Positions 1 through 5,566 of a stretch of 5,566 nt of DNA are shown here, piece after piece (the stretch's first letter is position 1; each line of letters begins with the position of its first letter). The stretch is from NCBI GenBank assembly GCA_021802595.1, contig JAJZRT010000289.1, forward strand, positions 1 to 5,566. Direction: 5' to 3'. The position numbers and the translations under genes are program-made. Below the pieces are notes generated by a model, which searched no databases, was not told the origin of the DNA, and saw only the letters and a list, made by a program, of their open reading frames with translations. The stretch comes from Pseudomonadota bacterium. GTDB lineage: Bacteria; Pseudomonadota; Gammaproteobacteria; Burkholderiales; Thiobacillaceae.

Positions 1-2
1 CG

Positions 3-1094
3 GACATCGCCTTCACCGTGGTCGGCCCCGAGGCGCCGCTGGCGGCCGGCGTGGTCGACGCCTTCCGCGCCGCCGGACTGAAGATCTTCGGCCCCACGCA
101 GGCCGCCGCCCAGCTTGAAAGCTCGAAGGATTTCGCCAAGCAGTTCATGGCGCGCCATGGCATCCCCACCGCCGCCTTCGGCACCTTCACCGACGCTGCC
201 GCCGCGCATGCCTACATCGACCAGCACGGCGCCCCCATCGTGGTCAAGGCAGACGGCCTGGCGGCCGGCAAGGGCGTGGTCGTCGCCACGACCGCAGAGG
301 AAGCGCACGCCGCGGTCGACGCCATGCTCGCCGGCAACACGCTGGGCGAGGCCGGCCACCGCGTGGTGATCGAGGAATGCCTGCTGGGCGAGGAAGCCAG
401 CTTCATCGTCATGGTCGACGGCAAGCACGTGCTGGCGCTCGCCTCCAGCCAGGACCACAAACGCCTGCTGGACAACGACCAGGGGCCCAACACCGGCGGC
501 ATGGGCGCCTACTCGCCGGCGCCGGTGGTCACCCCCGAACTGCACGCACGCATCATGCGCGAGGTGATCCACCCCACCGTCGAGGGCATGGCCGCCGACG
601 GCATTCGCTACACCGGCTTTCTGTACGCCGGCATCATGGTCGGGGCGGATGGCGCACCCCGGGTGCTCGAATTCAACTGCCGCATGGGTGACCCCGAAAC
701 CCAGCCGATCATGATGCGGCTGAAATCCGATCTGGTCGCCCTGCTGGAAGCCGCCGTCAACGGCAGGCTCGATCAGGTCGAAGCCGAATGGGACCGCCGC
801 ACCGCGCTGGGCGTGGTGCTCGCCGCCGCCGGCTACCCGGACGCACCGCAGAAAGGCGCCGTCATCGGCGCGCTGCCCGCCGCGGCCGAAGACCTGCACA
901 TCTTCCATGCCGGAACGGCCACGCAGGACGGCCGCACCGTGGTGAGTGGCGGCCGCGTGCTGGCGGTGACCGCTCTCGGCGACAGCGTGCGCATGGCGCA
1001 GAAGCGCGCCTACGAAGCGATCGCCGGCATCCACTTCGACGGCATGCAATACCGCCGCGACATCGGCTGGCGCGCGCTTGACCGTAAAAAGTGA
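3..1094 (+). CDS. purD: Phosphoribosylamine--glycine ligase (GAR synthetase), 5'-truncated by window edge
   Basis: PurD joins 5-phosphoribosylamine and glycine, using ATP, to give glycinamide ribonucleotide, the second step of de novo purine synthesis in the cytoplasm. The reading frame is open from base 3 and ends at TGA 1092-1094, giving 363 residues. Against E. coli PurD as I remember it (429 residues), the first residue here matches about position 64, so roughly 63 N-terminal residues lie left of the window and the total would be about 426, normal for the family. Visible hallmarks are VGPEAPL near the start, the ATP-grasp segment [11 protein letters not shown] (249-281), [18 protein letters not shown] (about 483-518), the metal and substrate-binding segment [13 protein letters not shown] (669-707), and the C-terminal [11 protein letters not shown] and RDIGWRA. 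The GTG at 18 is internal and is not the start. No frameshift or missing motif is seen. The next gene begins 10 bases after the stop, which suggests an operon. Identification is very secure. Confidence 0.97.
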   Translation, partial: DIAFTVVGPEAPLAAGVVDAFRAAGLKIFGPTQAAAQLESSKDFAKQFMARHGIPTAAFGTFTDAAAAHAYIDQHGAPIVVKADGLAAGKGVVVATTAEEAHAAVDAMLAGNTLGEAGHRVVIEECLLGEEASFIVMVDGKHVLALASSQDHKRLLDNDQGPNTGGMGAYSPAPVVTPELHARIMREVIHPTVEGMAADGIRYTGFLYAGIMVGADGAPRVLEFNCRMGDPETQPIMMRLKSDLVALLEAAVNGRLDQVEAEWDRRTALGVVLAAAGYPDAPQKGAVIGALPAAAEDLHIFHAGTATQDGRTVVSGGRVLAVTALGDSVRMAQKRAYEAIAGIHFDGMQYRRDIGWRALDRKK

Positions 1095-1096
1095 GG
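1093..1096 (+). promoter_or_regulatory. Shine-Dalgarno-like GAGG for tsaC, overlapping the purD stop
   Basis: GAGG at 1093-1096, within TGAGGCGGT, lies 8 bases before the GTG at 1105 and overlaps the purD TGA stop. It supports GTG 1105 over the in-frame TTG at 1078, which has only GC-rich sequence before it and no purine tract. It also implies that ribosomes finishing purD could re-initiate on the next gene. Confidence 0.55.
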
Positions 1097-1104
1097 CGGT
1101 AACC

Positions 1105-1653
1105 GTGAGCGGTGAAACAGACTCGCTGCGCGCGCATCTGCGGCGTGGCGGCCTGATCGCCTATCCGACCGAATCCTGCTACGGGCTCGGCTGCGATCCG
1201 CGCAACGCGCGCGCGCTGAAGCGGCTCATCCGCCTGAAGGGCCGCAGCGCCGCCAAGGGCATGCTGCTGATCGCCGACCATTTCCGGCGGCTCCAGCCGT
1301 TTGTCCGCCCCTTGAGCACAACAGACCGGGCACGGCTTGCGCGCAGCTGGCCCGGCCCCGTCACCTGGGTTGTTCCCGCATCCGCAAGCTGCCTGCCCGA
1401 ACTGACCGGCGGCCGGCCCACGATCGCGGTGCGCGTCACCGCCCATCACGGCGCTGCGCACCTGTGCCGTGCGCTCCGCATGGCGCTGGTTTCCACCAGC
1501 GCCAACAAAAGCGGTAAAAAACCCGCCAAAACCGCGGCGGAATGTCGCAGAATATTCGGCATGCAGGTACGCGTGATCGACGGCCGCATCGGCCAGCGCC
1601 GCCGCCCCTCGACCCTGATCGATCTTGCAACCGGAACGATACTTCGACCCTGA
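1105..1653 (+). CDS. tsaC: L-threonylcarbamoyladenylate synthase, TsaC/YrdC/Sua5 family
   Basis: TsaC makes threonylcarbamoyl-AMP from threonine, bicarbonate and ATP; TsaB, TsaD and TsaE then transfer the group to A37 of ANN-decoding tRNAs (t6A). From GTG 1105 the product is 182 residues, close to E. coli TsaC (190) and far shorter than two-domain Sua5 (about 340), so it is the single-domain form. Family marks in order are AYPTES (19-24), GCDP (29-32), LKGR (44-47), KGMLLIA (51-57), WPGPVTWV (82-89), AVRVT (108-112), LVSTSAN with SG (128-137) and the C-terminal [10 protein letters not shown] followed by ILRP. The KxR and STSAN elements form the nucleotide and threonine pocket in the family. 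WPGPVT and STSAN favour TsaC over the related YciO. A TTG at 1078 would add nine residues and overlap purD by 17 bases, but it lacks a ribosome site. The stop overlaps the hemF start by one base. Whether this is the only t6A synthase in the genome cannot be seen. Confidence 0.9.
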   Translation: MSGETDSLRAHLRRGGLIAYPTESCYGLGCDPRNARALKRLIRLKGRSAAKGMLLIADHFRRLQPFVRPLSTTDRARLARSWPGPVTWVVPASASCLPELTGGRPTIAVRVTAHHGAAHLCRALRMALVSTSANKSGKKPAKTAAECRRIFGMQVRVIDGRIGQRRRPSTLIDLATGTILRP

Positions 1654-1655
1654 TG
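1651..1655 (+). other. TGATG stop/start overlap of tsaC and hemF
   Basis: The tsaC stop TGA (1651-1653) and hemF start ATG (1653-1655) share the A. The nearest purine-rich stretch (GGAA, 1632-1635) is about 17 bases upstream, too far for a normal ribosome site. Termination-reinitiation is therefore the likely way hemF is started. This is an inference from the sequence layout. Confidence 0.7.
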
Positions 1656-2597
1656 CCTGCCTCCGTCCCTGCCACCGCCACCGTCACGTTTGATACCCGC
1701 GCAGTCAAAACCTGGCTGCTCGACCTGCAGGCGCGCATCGTCGCCGCGCTCGAAGCGGCCGACGGCCTGCCCTTCCGCACCGATGCCTGGGAACGCCCCG
1801 AAGGCGGCGGCGGCATTTCGCGGCTGATCGAGGAAGGCCGGGTTTTCGAACGCGGCGGAGTGAACTTCTCGCACGTGACCGGCAGCCAGTTGCCGCCATC
1901 GGCCAGCGCGCACCGGCCCGAACTCGCCGGCCGCCGCTGGGAGGCGATGGGCGTCTCGCTGGTGCTGCACCCGCGCAACCCCTACGCGCCGACGGTGCAC
2001 ATGAACGTGCGCTGCTTCGTCGCGCTGAAGGACGGCGAAACGCCGGTATGGTGGTTCGGCGGCGGCATGGATCTCACGCCCTACTACGGCTTCGAGGACG
2101 ACGCACGGCACTTCCACGCCACCTGCAAGCAGGCGCTCGACCCGTTCGGCCCCGACCTGCATCCACGCTTCAAGGACTGGTGCGACCGCTACTTCTTCCT
2201 CAAGCATCGCAACGAGCCGCGCGGCATCGGCGGGGTGTTCTTCGACGATTTCTCCGAAGGCGGCTTCGACCACGCCTTCGCCATGACAAAAAGCGTGGGC
2301 GATGCCTTCCTCGCCGCCTACCTGCCCATCCTCGAACGTCGCAAGGAGATCGAGTACGGCGAGCGCGAACGCGATTTCCAGGCCTACCGGCGCGGACGCT
2401 ATGTCGAATTCAACCTGGTCTACGACCGCGGCACCCTGTTCGGCCTGCAGTCGGGCGGGCGCACCGAGTCCATCCTGATGTCGCTGCCGCCCATCGTGAA
2501 ATGGCGCTACGACTGGCATCCCGAAACGGGTACGCCCGAGGCCTCGCTGTATGCCGATTTTCTGACTGCGCGCGACTGGATCCGAAACCATGCATAA
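1653..2597 (+). CDS. hemF: Oxygen-dependent coproporphyrinogen-III oxidase
   Basis: HemF uses O2 to oxidatively decarboxylate two propionates of coproporphyrinogen III, giving protoporphyrinogen IX in heme synthesis; it acts as a cytoplasmic homodimer. The 314-residue product aligns almost without gaps to E. coli HemF (299), with about 10 extra N-terminal residues. Marks include GGGG (51-54), GVNFSHV (69-75), HRPELAGR (87-94), [18 protein letters not shown] (97-114), [16 protein letters not shown] (133-148), [13 protein letters not shown] (182-194), [20 protein letters not shown] (235-254), [19 protein letters not shown] (259-277). The family's four key histidines (E. coli 96, 106, 145, 175) correspond to His106, His116, His155 and His185 here; His116 matches the proposed proton donor. 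Ser102 matches the substrate-binding serine. The frame is open back to 1542, but that part lies in tsaC. ATG 1653 is the only start codon before the conserved region. There is no clear Shine-Dalgarno sequence, so translation is probably coupled to tsaC through TGATG. The gene implies an organism that makes heme under oxygen. Confidence 0.97.
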   Translation: MPASVPATATVTFDTRAVKTWLLDLQARIVAALEAADGLPFRTDAWERPEGGGGISRLIEEGRVFERGGVNFSHVTGSQLPPSASAHRPELAGRRWEAMGVSLVLHPRNPYAPTVHMNVRCFVALKDGETPVWWFGGGMDLTPYYGFEDDARHFHATCKQALDPFGPDLHPRFKDWCDRYFFLKHRNEPRGIGGVFFDDFSEGGFDHAFAMTKSVGDAFLAAYLPILERRKEIEYGERERDFQAYRRGRYVEFNLVYDRGTLFGLQSGGRTESILMSLPPIVKWRYDWHPETGTPEASLYADFLTARDWIRNHA

Positions 2598-5566
2598 AGT
2601 CCCGCGTCGCATCCTGATCGGCCTCGGCATCCTGATCCTGCTCATCGGCCTGATCGGCCTCGTCGCCTACGAACTGCTGTCGTCGGCGCTGGAGGCGAAA
2701 TACCTCGCCAGGGCCGCGCAGAAAATGACCTGGCAGGTCCGTCCGGGACCGTCCGACCGCATCCGCTATCCCGGCCAGGGGCCCTACGACGTACGGCTTG
2801 GCTACAGCACGCTGCCGCATTTCCTGGCCCGGCTCGACAAGGCGGGTTGGCAGATCGACCGGCAGGCCAGGATCAGCATCCCGATGGCGCGGGCGAGCGA
2901 GCTTGGCCTTTTCCTGCCGTATCACGAAAAGGACCAGGCGGGCCTCAGCCTGCTCGACAGTGACGGCAAATCCTTGTACCGGTCGCTTCACCCGACCCGG
3001 GTATACCGCCACTTCGACGAGATCCCGAAAGTCCTGGTCAACGCCCTGCTCTACATCGAAAACCGCGAACTGCTGACCGAGCAGTACCCCACCCGCAATC
3101 CGGCCGTGGAATGGGACCGTCTCGCCGAGGCGCTGATGGAAAAAGGCGTCAGCCTCATCGATACCCACCGCAACGTGCCCGGCGGCAGCACCCTGCCGAC
3201 GCAGATCGAGAAATACCGCCATTCCCCCGAGGGCCTGACCAGCAGCATGAGCGAGAAGCTGCGGCAGATGGCGACCGCCAGCCTGCGCGCCTACCTCGAC
3301 GGCCCCAATACGCTGCCGATGCGCAAGAAAACGGTGATGGCATATCTGAACACCGTGCCGCTGGCCGCTGCGCCGCGCTTCGGCGAGGTCAACGGCATCG
3401 CCGACGGGCTGTGGGCCTGGTACGGGCTGGATTTCGACGAGATCAACAAGACCCTGGACAAAGGCCCGCGCGCCGGTGAAACCGCCTACGCAAGCGCGCT
3501 GAAACACGTGCTGTCGCTGATCATCGCCGAACGCCGCCCGTCATACTACCTGGCCGCCAACCGCAAGGCGCTCGATGCCCTGACCGACGACCATCTCGAT
3601 TTGCTGGCGAATGCGCACGTGATCACGCGCGAACTCGCCGACCAGGCCAAACAGGTCAAGCTGCGCAGCACACACCAGCGTATCGATCCGCCGGCGCCGC
3701 GTTACGTCGACCAGAAAGCCACCAACGCGCAGCGCATCCGCATCGCCCAGCTGCTGGGCGAGTCGCGCCTGTACGACCTTGACCGCCTGGATCTGCAGGT
3801 CAACACCACCATCAACCAGCCGGCGCAGAAAATCGTCAGCGGCTATCTACAGAGCCTCGCGCACCCGGAAGCCGCCGCAGCGTCCGGCCTGATCGGATTC
3901 CGGCTGCTGAAGCCGGACAACGCGTTCGACAAGGTGATCTACAGCTTCACCCTGTACGAAAAAACACCGCTCGGCAATGTCCTGCGCGTCCAGGCCGACA
4001 ACCTCAACCAGCCGTTCGACATCAACAGCCAGGCGCGACTGGACCTCGGCTCCACCGCCAAGCTGCGCACGCTGGTTACCTATCTGCAGATCATCTCGAA
4101 CCTGTACGACGACTACCGCACGCTCGACGCCAAGGTGCTCAGGCAGAAGGCCCAGCCGCAACGCGACGTGCTGTCGCAGTGGGTGGCCGCCACCCTGCTG
4201 AGCCAGCCCGGCATCAAGCGCGATGCGCTGCTCGACGCCGCCATGGGCCGCCAGTACTCCGCGGCACGGGAGATGTTCTTCACCGGCGGCGGCCTGCACG
4301 ATTTCGTCAACTTCGACGCCAAGGACAACACCCGCGTGATGGACGTGTGGGAGGCCACGAAAAACTCGGTCAACCTCGTCTACATCCGCATCATGCGCGA
4401 CATCGTGCGCCACTACGCCAGCGCCACGCCGGGGGCGGCGGCACGCATCCTGGAGGATGCCAGCAACCCGCTGCGCCAGACCTACCTGATGCGCTTCGTC
4501 GACCAGGAAGGCCGCCTGTTCATCCACCGCTTCTACCAGAACCACCAGAACCAGACGCCCGCGCAAATGGCGGACGATCTCTATGCGCGGGTCCGCGCGA
4601 ACCCGCGCCGTTTCACCTCGGTATATCGCTATCTGGAACCGCAGGCGGGTTTCGAGGCCTATGTCGCCGCCCTGCACGCCAACGTACCCGCCAGTGCCGG
4701 CCTCAGCCCGAAGATCCTCGAATCGCTCTACAAGACCCATGCGCCCGATGCCTACAACCTGGCCGACCGCGGCTACGTGGCACAGATCCACCCGCTGGAA
4801 CTGTGGGTGGTGAAAACCCTGCGCGCCGCGCCCAACACCACGCTGTCCGCCCTCTACGACCAGGGCGCCAATGCCCGTCGCGAGGTCTACAACTGGCTGT
4901 TCAAGACCAGCCGCAAGAATGCGCAGGACATCCGCATCCAGTCGCTGCTCGAAGCCGAGGCCTTCGACGGTCTGCTGCGCGACTGGAAACGGCTGGGCTA
5001 CCCGTTCGACAACATCACGCCCTCGTATGCCACCGCCATCGGCGCCTCGGGCGATCGCCCTGCCGCGCTGGCCGAGCTGATGGGGATCCTGGTCAACGAC
5101 GGCGTGCGCGCGCCGACGGCAAGCCTCACCGGCATGCACTTCGCCGCCAATACCCCCTACGACACCCGCTTGTCGCTGAAACCGGCCAAGGGCGAGCGCC
5201 TGCTGCCTGTCGAGGTGGCGCAGACCGTGCGGCGCGCGCTGGCACGGGTGGTGGAAGGCGGCACCGCCGGACGGCTGGCCGGCGCGCTCAAGGATCCGTC
5301 CGGCCAGCCCATCACCATGGGCGGCAAGACCGGCACCGGCGACCACCGCTTCGAGACCTACGGCAAGGGCGGCCAGCTGATCAGTTCGCGCGTGGTCAGC
5401 CGCTCCGCCACCTTCGTGTTCTACCTGGGCGACCGCTACTTCGGCACCCTGACCGCCGTGGTGGAAGGCGAACAGGCCGGCCAGTACGGCTTCACCAGTT
5501 CGCTCACCGCGCAGATGCTGAAAACCCTGCTGCCGCAACTGCGGCCCCATCTGTATCCGGAGTCGG
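2590..5566 (+). CDS. Divergent class A penicillin-binding protein (GT51 glycosyltransferase + transpeptidase), 3'-truncated by window edge
   Basis: The frame runs from ATG 2590 to the window edge without a stop (992 residues read). The product is probably a periplasmic peptidoglycan synthase anchored in the inner membrane. Order: cytoplasmic MHKVPRR; hydrophobic helix about 8-30, rich in Ile, Leu and Gly; linker; possible UB2H-like segment about 65-137; GT51 domain about 138-360; linker; transpeptidase domain about 475-985. GT51 marks are IENRE (catalytic Glu157), [11 protein letters not shown] (198-208), EKLRQM (222-227) and YLN (252-254). Transpeptidase marks are SxxK as STAK (Ser488, Lys491), SxN as SVN (593-595), AIGAS near 816, and KTGTG (913-917). 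Oddities: Gln226 stands where the second GT51 Glu is usual, and SxN to KTG spans 320 residues against about 126 in E. coli PBP1b. The length already exceeds PBP1a and PBP1b (about 850). The ATG overlaps hemF by 8 bases, with a weak GGA 9 bases upstream. It is neither standard mrcA nor mrcB, so no symbol is given. The C-terminus is probably close to the edge. Confidence 0.88.
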   Translation, partial: MHKVPRRILIGLGILILLIGLIGLVAYELLSSALEAKYLARAAQKMTWQVRPGPSDRIRYPGQGPYDVRLGYSTLPHFLARLDKAGWQIDRQARISIPMARASELGLFLPYHEKDQAGLSLLDSDGKSLYRSLHPTRVYRHFDEIPKVLVNALLYIENRELLTEQYPTRNPAVEWDRLAEALMEKGVSLIDTHRNVPGGSTLPTQIEKYRHSPEGLTSSMSEKLRQMATASLRAYLDGPNTLPMRKKTVMAYLNTVPLAAAPRFGEVNGIADGLWAWYGLDFDEINKTLDKGPRAGETAYASALKHVLSLIIAERRPSYYLAANRKALDALTDDHLDLLANAHVITRELADQAKQVKLRSTHQRIDPPAPRYVDQKATNAQRIRIAQLLGESRLYDLDRLDLQVNTTINQPAQKIVSGYLQSLAHPEAAAASGLIGFRLLKPDNAFDKVIYSFTLYEKTPLGNVLRVQADNLNQPFDINSQARLDLGSTAKLRTLVTYLQIISNLYDDYRTLDAKVLRQKAQPQRDVLSQWVAATLLSQPGIKRDALLDAAMGRQYSAAREMFFTGGGLHDFVNFDAKDNTRVMDVWEATKNSVNLVYIRIMRDIVRHYASATPGAAARILEDASNPLRQTYLMRFVDQEGRLFIHRFYQNHQNQTPAQMADDLYARVRANPRRFTSVYRYLEPQAGFEAYVAALHANVPASAGLSPKILESLYKTHAPDAYNLADRGYVAQIHPLELWVVKTLRAAPNTTLSALYDQGANARREVYNWLFKTSRKNAQDIRIQSLLEAEAFDGLLRDWKRLGYPFDNITPSYATAIGASGDRPAALAELMGILVNDGVRAPTASLTGMHFAANTPYDTRLSLKPAKGERLLPVEVAQTVRRALARVVEGGTAGRLAGALKDPSGQPITMGGKTGTGDHRFETYGKGGQLISSRVVSRSATFVFYLGDRYFGTLTAVVEGEQAGQYGFTSSLTAQMLKTLLPQLRPHLYPES
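2611..2679 (+). other. N-terminal transmembrane anchor of the PBP-like protein
   Basis: Residues about 8-30 are an uninterrupted run of Ile, Leu, Gly, Val and Ala, preceded by Lys3, Arg6 and Arg7. By the positive-inside rule the short N-terminus is cytoplasmic and the rest periplasmic. No lipobox or signal peptidase site is obvious, so I read it as an uncleaved anchor, as in class A PBPs. At DNA level the helix contains three near-copies of ATCGGCCTN encoding Ile-Gly-Leu. Confidence 0.75.
3001..3669 (+). other. Divergent GT51 peptidoglycan glycosyltransferase domain
   Basis: Residues about 138-360. [17 protein letters not shown] matches the GT51 entry motif (usual form: IED followed by R); the presumed catalytic base is Glu157 (codon 3058-3060). 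GGST at 198-201 matches motif 2. The motif 3 position of the second catalytic Glu (Glu290 in E. coli PBP1b) holds Gln226 (codon 3265-3267). YLN at 252-254 matches motif 4, but the usual preceding Glu is missing. Residues about 299-357 resemble the usual end of the domain, including Arg-rich and leucine-rich helices. The fold is well supported; activity is uncertain. Confidence 0.78.
4012..5544 (+). other. Transpeptidase (penicillin-binding) domain with a large internal extension
   Basis: Residues about 475-985. All three active-site motifs are present: Ser488-Thr-Ala-Lys491 (nucleophile Ser codon 4051-4053), Ser593-Val-Asn595 (4366-4374) and Lys913-Thr-Gly (5326-5334). A helix resembling the usual GAS..P..LA....LVNDGV stretch lies at about 818-839. 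The domain therefore looks catalytically competent for 4-3 cross-linking and beta-lactam binding. The extra sequence lies mainly between residues about 600 and 800. Confidence 0.82.

Noticed and set aside
862..1461. Antisense open frame of 199 codons across the purD/tsaC junction
   Set aside because: Both sense genes are secure. The product is Arg- and Ala-rich and low in information, typical of an off-frame shadow.
1542..1652. N-terminal extension of HemF by 37 codons
   Set aside because: The stretch is the C-terminal coding part of tsaC in another frame. Its product is Arg- and Pro-rich and unlike HemF, and ATG 1653 gives the normal family length.
1446..2645. Antisense open frame of 399 codons opposite hemF
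   Set aside because: It is opposite an unmistakable hemF and crosses two real gene junctions. It shows no motif and no plausible ribosome site.
2611..2679. Tandem DNA repeat (ATCGGCCTN copies)
   Set aside because: It is explained by Ile-Gly-Leu codons in a membrane helix. The copies are irregularly spaced and not a mobile or regulatory repeat.
2798..3479. Possible frameshift or separate small genes inside the PBP-like gene (forward frames at 2798-3076 and 3111-3479)
   Set aside because: The PBP frame is continuous from 2590 through all GT51 motifs without a break. The other forward frames give Arg- and Pro-rich products with no motif.
2410..3507. Antisense open frame of 365 codons opposite the hemF end and PBP start
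   Set aside because: Same reasoning: it crosses the hemF/PBP junction on the other strand and carries no family signature.
3847..5550. Antisense open frame of 567 codons on the minus strand
   Set aside because: It lies wholly opposite the PBP-like gene, whose sense frame has family motifs throughout. The antisense product is rich in Gly, Ala, Val and Arg with no recognisable motif. Long antisense frames are common opposite GC-rich genes.
1..5566. Search for terminators, promoters, tRNA genes, CRISPR arrays and insertion sequence ends
   Set aside because: No GC hairpin with a T run, no spaced -35/-10 pair in a non-coding gap, no repeated spacer pattern and no inverted terminal repeats were seen by eye. 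There is essentially no non-coding DNA in the window.

Overview
The window is 5566 bases of compact, GC-rich (roughly two-thirds G+C by eye) bacterial chromosome. It is read entirely on the + strand, with no intergenic gap above about 10 bases. Four genes follow each other like one transcription unit: the 3' part of purD, a tsaC/yrdC-type gene, hemF, and a large bifunctional penicillin-binding-protein-like gene that is still open at the right edge. The GC content, the proteobacterial-type PurD, TsaC and HemF sequences, and the purD / tsaC-like / hemF order suggest a betaproteobacterium, possibly Rhodocyclales or a relative. The order-level placement is an inference only.

Layout: 3-1094 is purD without its first ~63 codons. 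1105-1653 is tsaC, starting at a GTG whose Shine-Dalgarno-like GAGG straddles the purD stop. 1653-2597 is hemF, whose ATG shares one base with the tsaC stop (TGATG). 2590-5566 is the penicillin-binding-protein gene, whose ATG overlaps the end of hemF by 8 bases. No RNA genes, mobile elements, CRISPR arrays, terminators or clear promoters were seen.

The first three genes are housekeeping: purine synthesis, tRNA t6A modification and oxygen-dependent heme synthesis. Their chemistry is unrelated, but the close junctions suggest co-transcription and translational coupling. The fourth gene is the part worth attention. It has an N-terminal membrane anchor, a divergent GT51 peptidoglycan glycosyltransferase domain and a transpeptidase domain with intact SxxK, SxN and KTG motifs. 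Its glycosyltransferase domain has Gln where the second catalytic Glu is normally found. Its transpeptidase domain carries extra sequence of roughly 200 residues between SxN and KTG. It reads as a non-canonical class A PBP of at least 992 residues. I see no defence, mobile or otherwise new multi-gene system here.
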